This document shows, piece by piece, positions 57,991 through 64,000 of a stretch of DNA of 64,000 nucleotides. Under the pieces are notes generated by a model that did no database searches, was not told the DNA's origin, and saw only the letters and a program-made list of their open reading frames with translations. The position numbers were made by a program, and so were the translations under genes. This DNA is from Sordaria brevicollis (taxonomy: Eukaryota; Ascomycota; Sordariomycetes; Sordariales; Sordariaceae), in NCBI GenBank assembly GCA_033439795.1, contig JAUTDP010000007.1, positions 3,100,001 through 3,164,000 of the forward strand. The letters are read 5' to 3'. Each line of letters begins with the position of its first letter. Positions within the stretch are counted from its first letter, which is position 1.

Positions 57991-59950
57991 ATGGCTTCCG
58001 TTACCCCTCACATCGGCCAAAGAAGGTCCTACGACGGCGCCCTGTGCACCGTCCGATTTATTGGTGAGCTTGAGGGCACCACTGGCTCATGGCTTGGAGT
58101 TGAGTGGGATGACCCGACACGCGGTAAACACGCTGGCCAGCACAGAGGTGTTCGATATTTCACATGTGAGCTTTACCAATTGTCCTCATCAAAAGTGTGT
58201 CTGGACCCTCTAACACTATCTCAGGCAAATCGAAATCGGCAACAGCAGCATCTTTCATCCGTCCTACAAGACCGGCAGATGCACCCCAGACATTTCTGTC
58301 TGCACTTCACCTCAAGTATGCGTCTGATGGACCTGCCAACAACGGCCCCGTACTTCCGGGGAAGCAGATTGTTGTTGGTGGCAAGGTTGCAGAAGAAGTC
58401 GGCTTCGACAAGATCCGCCGCAAGCAGGCCCAGTTGAGCGAACTGAAGATTGTCATCCTTGACGGGGCATGCATCACTTCAGCATCTTCACCCACAGTAG
58501 ATCAGGGGCAGACTATCCGTCAGACTTGCCCAAAGGTTGTCGAGCTGGATATCAGCCGCAACTTGTTCACTGACTTCGGTACTGTGGTGGATATCTGCTC
58601 AGAGTTGGAGTCTCTGAGCAGTCTACGAGTCAAGTATGTCCCCTTCTCGCCAACTTTACCATAGCAGCCAGACATCAGACACGAACGTTACATATACTGA
58701 CAGTATACAGTGGAAACCGCTTTCAAAACTTACTCGAAGATGACAAGCTCAATGGGCCACATGAAGCCTTCAAGGGCGTCAAGGAGCTCGAGATGGGAGA
58801 AACCCTACTGGGCTGGCCGGAGATATGTCACGTTGCCTCCAAATTCCCTTCCTTGACTCTTCTCGAAATTGGCACAAACCAGTTGTCCACTCTCTCGCCC
58901 ATCCCGCCAGCAGCATCCTTCACAACGACACTGGTATCTCTGAACTTAGAGTTCAACGAGTTCACATCCCTTAGCGACATCGCCGCCCTTACGAGTATCA
59001 GCACCCTTCGAAATCTGCATCTGAAGGGTAACTTGATATCCTCCATCACAACATCTTCATCCAAAGAGGCACCACCAGTCTTTGCCAAGAACCTTCAATA
59101 CCTTGATATGTCATACAACAAGGTCAGCGATTGGTCATTCGTCGATGCCCTTATCGACTCATTCCCTGGACTAACGTCCTTGCGATTCTCGCACAACCCT
59201 ATCTACGAAAACCCAGGACTGGAAGATGGGGCGGTTCTAGAAGCAGACGGTTCCAAAAAGGGCACCGCCGCTAGTGACGAGGCATTCATGCTCATGGCTG
59301 CTCGTCTTCCCTCTGTGAGGACGCTCAACTTCAGCAATATCACCACCGCGGACCGTACCAACGCAGAGATGTACTATCTCTCTCGCATAGCTCGTCAGTT
59401 GTCATCTACTCCGGAGGCAGACGAAGCTAAAGTGCTTGCGCGTCATCGCCGCTGGGCGGAGTTATGTGAGCTGTACGGCGAGCCGGTGGTGTCACGTCAA
59501 CAGGACATCAATCCGAACTTCCTCGAGGCAAGGTTGATTACCGTTCACTTCTACCTGACCGAGTTGGCGCATACTCAGTCGGAAGACGACATCCCTGCAG
59601 GAGAGAGAATCGTGCAAATACCCAAATCCTTTGACATCTACGCAGTCAAGGGAATTGCCGGGAGAATGTTTGGTTTCCCGCCTCTGAAGCTGCGACTGGT
59701 ATGGGAGACCGGCGAGTGGGACCCGGTTGGTGGGTTTGATGACGATGATGATGATAGCAGCGAAGACGAGGAGATCGAGGCGGAGAGGGAGCGCAGACAA
59801 GATGACACTACCTCGCTTGCTGGCACATCTATAGCAGGAAAGAAAGTAGGACGATTTGTGAGGCGTGAGGTTGAGCTAAAGGATGGTCCACGCCAGTTTG
59901 GCTACTGCGTAGACGGTCTCGAGGCCAAAATCAGAGTCGAACTACGGTGA
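57991..59950 (+). CDS. TBCE: Tubulin-specific chaperone E (cofactor E)
   Basis: Folding cofactor that binds alpha-tubulin and, with cofactors C and D, builds the alpha/beta heterodimer; cytoplasmic. Exons 57991-58165, 58225-58633, 58711-59950; 607 aa. CAP-Gly domain at residues about 5-60 (GELEGTTGSWLGVEWDDP then GKHAGQHRGVRYF), which binds the alpha-tubulin tail. A leucine-rich-repeat region follows (about 150-400; LDISRNLFTDF, LEIGTNQLS, LNLEFNEFTSL, LDMSYNKVSDW). A ubiquitin-like domain closes the protein (about 505-607), with an acidic low-complexity loop of Asp runs inside. This three-part order is diagnostic. Yeast counterpart is PAC2. Confidence 0.94.
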
Positions 59951-60410
59951 TCACACCACAAGAACAACTTCGACTTTCGTATCTGGACAGCTGGTATACA
60001 GTCTCAACTCCAAACCCTCCATGTTCGATACAACACCGCCATTCAAAAGAGGTTCTCAGAGGCGCTTGCTCTGGACCTCTTAGGCAACCTCTTCCCTGTG
60101 TTTGGAATGTTGCCTCTGTTTGGTTAACCCAAGCCTCAATGCTTGACAAGTCCTGTGAAGATTGTCGAGCAAATAACCACCACAATTGTGTGTCAAGAAA
60201 GTGCAAATCAACTGATCACCAAGACACGCAAGTCTATAAAGGTGAATCCTTCGCTCTCAATTTGACCAGTGTCTATAGTCAAAAGCATTCAACCCGAGCA
60301 AAGTCTCATTCCTCCTTCTACCGCCAGATAGACGATCCGAGTAATCCAAGGTCCATTCATCTTTCCCATAGTCCCTCCGCCAAACGTCAATACGTCAACA
60401 CTTGCCCACC
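59951..60410. other. Intergenic between tandem genes
   Basis: 3' UTR of cofactor E and leader of the zinc-finger gene, ending CTTGCCCACCATGAT. No other feature recognised. Confidence 0.5.
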
Positions 60411-62471
60411 ATGATACCGCGACCTCAGTTCTTCCTTGTCCGACCTGACACGGAAGTGTTGCGCAATGACACCGGAGCAGTTCAAAGGGAACCGGGCCCC
60501 ATGGTGCCCCTGATTGCTGTGGACGAGCTTCCTGACTGGATCAACATTGGCCTGCCTCGAGAGCTGACCATCGAGCAGACCAAGGGCCTGTACAACCTCG
60601 GTACGGTTCCGCAGACCGGAGACACGTACAGGGTCCGGATCATCGAGCCTAATTCCCAAGAGGAATTTGTTTGGATGAGAGACTCGTCGTCCAAAGTCAC
60701 TCTGGTCCCAAGCGGTGTCTGCGCTTCTGAACAGCGGACTATGGCTCATCCAGAACAGCATTCCCAGCGAGTTCCGTATAACGCACCGGCAGCTGCTCCC
60801 ACCGGACGTGTTCCTCACGCTGCAGCTCATCCCTCTTCCTCCCCTGCGGTACCTTCTCCGCATAACGTTCACACCAACATGGCACCGGCGAGTCCAAACA
60901 GGTTGGCCCACGCTGAGGACGAGTCGATGCATGGAATGCAATGGGCTGATCTGGTCGAAAGAAGCATTGCCCGGGACACCGAAGCACGGCAGCAAAATAC
61001 TCTTCTCCATCGTCAACATACCACCCTAGTCGCCCCTCCTCCTTCTCCTCAGATCCCTTCTCATCCGACTGTCCACCGTGATGCCATCACGCCCGCGGGT
61101 CATCATAGCGTGAATACCATCGCCAACAATAGCTCGATGGCTACACCACCTCAACCCGCCGCCACCAACCACGGTGTCGCAACAAATGCTGTCAGCACCA
61201 CCACCAACACGGTAGCTGCCAATGTCCCTGGTCCTGTCACCTCATCCAAAACGACTCCTGCCGCCGCCCCTTCATCTGCCCCGTCTGCTCCTCAAGAATA
61301 CTGCCGCCATTGGTGTCAACACGGCACCTGCAAATGGGGTACCTTCTGCCGTCACAAGCACGCCATGCCCACCACCCTCCAAGGTCTTCTGGAAGTTGGA
61401 CTCTGTGAGATCCCAGCTTGGTGGGTTGCTGCTACTGGTATCGGTCTGTCATCCAAAGCGACAAAGACTGCTGCTGTTTCTTCTGTCGCTGCTCCCACGT
61501 CTTCCGCTACTGCCAACGGTAACGGCGGCGGAAATGGTGGTGGCACCCTTTCAGCCCCCGGCCCCGTCGTCCCTTGCAACCCCATGCCTGCCACTGCTGC
61601 CCACCCCAATATGAACACCCTCCTCCAATCCCTCTCAGCCCTACCTCCCCTCTCAGCCAAGAAACTAAGCAACAGAAAACTCAAAGCCCAACAACGAGAA
61701 TTCAATCAGCGTCTTCGTCTGCTCAGCTCCATGCTCATCCCGCCCGGACATGGAGGGTACGGAGGAACCAACCCTCAGTACGCCTCGCCTCTCCGTCATC
61801 CCGCCGACGCACTTTTGATGCATGGACTTTCTTCTTCTTCTTCTTCTTCCTCTTCTTCCTCTTCTTCATCTTCTCCGCAAGGTCAAGGACAACAACAAAT
61901 GAACCTGGAAAAGCAAATTCAACTGCTTCAACAGCAACAAAGACAGCTGGAGCGAGAGCGTGAGAGAAAGGGGGAGAAGACGCCGCTGGATAGAAGTCGG
62001 AAGAATGTTAAAGTGACGTTTAATGAGGATGGGACGGTTAGTCTTGTTAGTGATGCTCTTGGGAAGGGGGTTGTGAAGGGAGGTTCGGGGGCTGGAGGTG
62101 GTCAGGGACAGAATCAGGTAAGGCCTGGAGGCGAGGCAACCGCGGTTGAAACTGCTGCTACTGCTTCTGGTGCTCCTGCTTCTACCAGTGCTGGTGCCTC
62201 ACCAACGGCTGTAGTTCCGAATGCCGCTGAGTCGGGGAAATCTGCTGTTGCTGGCTCTGGTACAGCGATTGACGAAGCGGACAAGAAGCTGGACAAGGAG
62301 GCGAAGCCGGTCAAGGGTTTAGCTGCTTCTATGCATGCCCCTCATAATCAGGATCATCAGCAGGGAAACGTGAACATGAGGAAGGCCACCTGTGAGGATG
62401 AAAGGGAGATCGGAAACGGAAATGCCGTCTTGCAGCAGGTGCCTGATGTTCCGCTGCTGGTTGAGATTTAG
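60411..62471 (+). CDS. CCCH zinc-finger protein, 686 aa
   Basis: Single exon, start ATG at 60411 (CCCACCATGA). The N-terminal about 100 residues form a conserved-looking globular domain (PQFFLVRPDTEVLRNDTGAV to VWMRDSSS). A long Pro/Ala/Ser/His-rich linker follows. One zinc finger of type C-x8-C-x5-C-x3-H lies at Cys298, Cys307, Cys313 and His317 (HWCQHGTCKWGTFCRHKH), a fold that usually binds RNA. Later there is a poly-Ser run coded by TCT repeats (about 61827-61876), a Gln/Glu/Arg coiled coil (MNLEKQIQLLQQQQRQLERE), and a small segment VKVTFNEDGTVSLVSD. Single-finger members are common in Sordariomycetes. RNA-binding is inferred; the target is unknown. Confidence 0.85.
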   Translation: MIPRPQFFLVRPDTEVLRNDTGAVQREPGPMVPLIAVDELPDWINIGLPRELTIEQTKGLYNLGTVPQTGDTYRVRIIEPNSQEEFVWMRDSSSKVTLVPSGVCASEQRTMAHPEQHSQRVPYNAPAAAPTGRVPHAAAHPSSSPAVPSPHNVHTNMAPASPNRLAHAEDESMHGMQWADLVERSIARDTEARQQNTLLHRQHTTLVAPPPSPQIPSHPTVHRDAITPAGHHSVNTIANNSSMATPPQPAATNHGVATNAVSTTTNTVAANVPGPVTSSKTTPAAAPSSAPSAPQEYCRHWCQHGTCKWGTFCRHKHAMPTTLQGLLEVGLCEIPAWWVAATGIGLSSKATKTAAVSSVAAPTSSATANGNGGGNGGGTLSAPGPVVPCNPMPATAAHPNMNTLLQSLSALPPLSAKKLSNRKLKAQQREFNQRLRLLSSMLIPPGHGGYGGTNPQYASPLRHPADALLMHGLSSSSSSSSSSSSSSSPQGQGQQQMNLEKQIQLLQQQQRQLERERERKGEKTPLDRSRKNVKVTFNEDGTVSLVSDALGKGVVKGGSGAGGGQGQNQVRPGGEATAVETAATASGAPASTSAGASPTAVVPNAAESGKSAVAGSGTAIDEADKKLDKEAKPVKGLAASMHAPHNQDHQQGNVNMRKATCEDEREIGNGNAVLQQVPDVPLLVEI
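61827..61876 (+). repeat. TCT/TCC trinucleotide repeat coding poly-Ser
   Basis: Imperfect TCT run inside the zinc-finger gene encoding an uninterrupted Ser tract. Such runs vary in length between strains. Confidence 0.85.
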
Positions 62472-63428
62472 ACCAAGACTATGGAGTGAGCAGGGTGTGT
62501 TGATGGGAGATATTTGCTTTGGTACAGAACACAGGTAGTTGGTGTTTATTTTTGGGGTTTGGAGATGAACGAGTTGTTGATTTGAGGAGTGTCGAGATAT
62601 CGTACGGAGGTCTGCGTAGTGGTACCCATCAAAGACAAGGACAGAAAAATATCGGAATATGAACTTTATGTGATTGTACAGACCAATTCTTGAACTTGAG
62701 AGTCCAACGTACTCAATTCTCTCTCGATCCAACATTACCACCCGGCCGAGGGAATGAATAATCCATAATAATCACCGAATAATAGCGACAACCCGCGGAT
62801 CCCGTCTTATTGAAAAGCCACTCGGATTTTATACCGAGTTCCGGAGATAAGCAACATTCAGGAACCAAAGAATCGTCACGTTCTCGATTGTTCCGTTATC
62901 CGGTCGTACAAGATCTCACATTCCAGAAACGGCAAGGTTCCCTGCGTATAAGTACTTGCGTATGTAACTCCGTTCGGGACGCGGCGACCCGAGGCGGGCG
63001 ATCGATCAAGCATCAAGGTTTCTTTCCGAAAACCCGCGGGGTTATCGCAGACGTCATGACCGTGGGCCGCGGGGCAAAACTAGAAATATGGGATTCGGAG
63101 AATACTGTGCACCGCTACCGGCTACGCCATATTCTTGGGGCGATGGGTTACAGAAAAGGTGAACCCTTGGGATCGGTGCTAGAGGCGAGAGACCCAAAAT
63201 AGGCTGATGTCGTACGGGATGTAGTTTGGATAGAAATTTGAAATCCAGTGGAAACTTGATCGTGTATGAGAAAATATAACTGTCAACTTCCCAGCTTTCA
63301 TCCAAAGCTGGAGAGAGAACTCATCCTCTCCTCAGTCACAACACCATCATCGAATTAATTTCTTAACCGTACAACTTCCCCGGTCTACCAACATATTCTC
63401 CTAAACGTCAACTCATAACGAGAGAAAG
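62472..63428. other. Intergenic between tandem genes
   Basis: 3' UTR of the zinc-finger gene and promoter/leader of the reductase gene. A small palindrome ACTCGG...CCGAGT lies near 62820-62840. Open frame 62810-63202 shows no coding bias. Confidence 0.45.
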
Positions 63429-64000
63429 ATGCCTCAACTCCTTGGAAAACAAGTTGGACCTACAGGTTTCGGCCTCATGGGTAGGTTTCATCTCCTCCAT
63501 TTCTTCTCCTCTCTAATCCCTCTCACTAACAAACCCCCCAACAGGCTTCACCTGGCGCCCCAACCCCGTGCCCCAAGAACAAGCCATCGCCACCATGCGC
63601 TCCGCCCTCTCCCAAGGTCTCAACTTCTGGAACGGCGGCGAGTTCTACGGTCAACCACCTTACAACTCGCCCGTCCTGCTCGAGCGCTACTTTGCTCAGT
63701 ACCCCGAAGACGCCGAGAAAGTGATCATCTCCATCAAGGGGTGCTGCGGTCCCGACGGGACGAAACCGGACGGATCTGCAACCGAAGTCCGCCGCTCTTT
63801 GGATGCCGTCATCAAGCAACTGAACGGGCGGAAGAAGCTGGATATCTTTGAGGCGGCCAGAAGAGACCCCAAGGTGGACATGGAGGAGACGTTTGGGGTT
63901 ATGCAGAGGGAGTATATCGATAAGGGCTTGCTGGGCGGGATCAGTCTGAGCGAGGTCAGCGCGGAGACGATCCACAAGGCTGTGAAGGCCGCGAAAGTGG
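63429..64000 (+). CDS. Aldo/keto reductase, partial at window end
   Basis: NADPH-dependent oxidoreductase of the aldo/keto reductase superfamily, possibly pyridoxal-reductase-like. Exons 63429-63480 and 63545 onward; the coding frame runs past 64000. N-terminus MPQLLGKQVGPTGFGLMG joins in phase to FTWRPNPVPQEQAIATMRSA. Next come ALSQGLNFWNGGEFYG, where the usual catalytic D-x3-Y is seen as GGEFYG with Glu before Phe-Tyr and an Asn-Gly-Gly in the Asp position, and the Lys strand VIISIKGCCGP. This active-site wording fits the yeast-type pyridoxal reductase group better than classical aldose reductases. The cofactor-binding C-terminus is outside the window. Confidence 0.88.

Overview
The window is nuclear DNA of a filamentous ascomycete, almost certainly Neurospora or a very close member of the Sordariales. 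Three things point there. Genes are split by short introns (about 50-70 nt, GT...AG, often with a CTAAC-like branch site). Exons avoid A at third codon positions. One block of about 2.3 kb (24318-26640) is extremely AT-rich, poor in CpA/TpG but still rich in CpG, which is the mark of repeat-induced point mutation (RIP). The first gene is recognisable as the Neurospora calcium/calmodulin-dependent kinase CAMK-1.

Layout. 1-2882: no gene recognised until the camk-1 leader. 2883-4581 (+): camk-1. 6466-7740 (-): unknown 424-aa protein. 7.8-13.0 kb: gene-poor, with a possible decayed gene near 10.9-11.8 kb. 13010-17196 (+): full-length ABCB/MDR transporter with an unusual charged insert in its first nucleotide-binding domain. 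17969-21000 (-): fungal protein of unknown function whose frame is broken by one TAG. 22060-23331 (-): She3-like coiled coil. 24.3-26.6 kb: RIP-mutated relic, followed by a short inverted-repeat element (26961-27314). 27939-30693 (-): Pta1/symplekin. 31689-32102 (+): COA3. 32712-34973 (-): Sds3/Dep1-like. 35863-37841 (+): NOP12. 38806-40995 (-): alpha-tubulin. 42356-43152 (-) and 45632-46138 (-): two secreted proteins, a GPI-anchored Kre9/Knh1-like protein and an NTF2-like protein. 47973-49616 (+): PI-PLC-like phosphodiesterase. 51316-52722 (+): probable mitochondrial protein of unknown function. 53706-55352 (-): lysine-rich unknown. 56443-57431 (+): MaoC hydratase. 57991-59950 (+): tubulin cofactor E. 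60411-62471 (+): CCCH zinc-finger protein. 63429-64000 (+): aldo/keto reductase, cut by the window end.

The genes are mostly unrelated housekeeping functions: signalling, mRNA 3'-end formation, rRNA processing, respiratory-chain assembly, chromatin, cytoskeleton and cell surface. This is ordinary euchromatin interrupted by one dead transposon island. I see no secondary-metabolite cluster, no defence-like operon and no convincing new multi-gene system. The points most worth a second look are the in-frame TAG at 18649, the inverted-repeat element beside the RIP island, the charged insert in the MDR transporter, and the run of genes whose start codon sits on a first exon of only 7-12 nt. Exon borders were placed by eye from splice consensus and frame continuity. 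Gene identities come from recognised motifs and family knowledge, not from a search.
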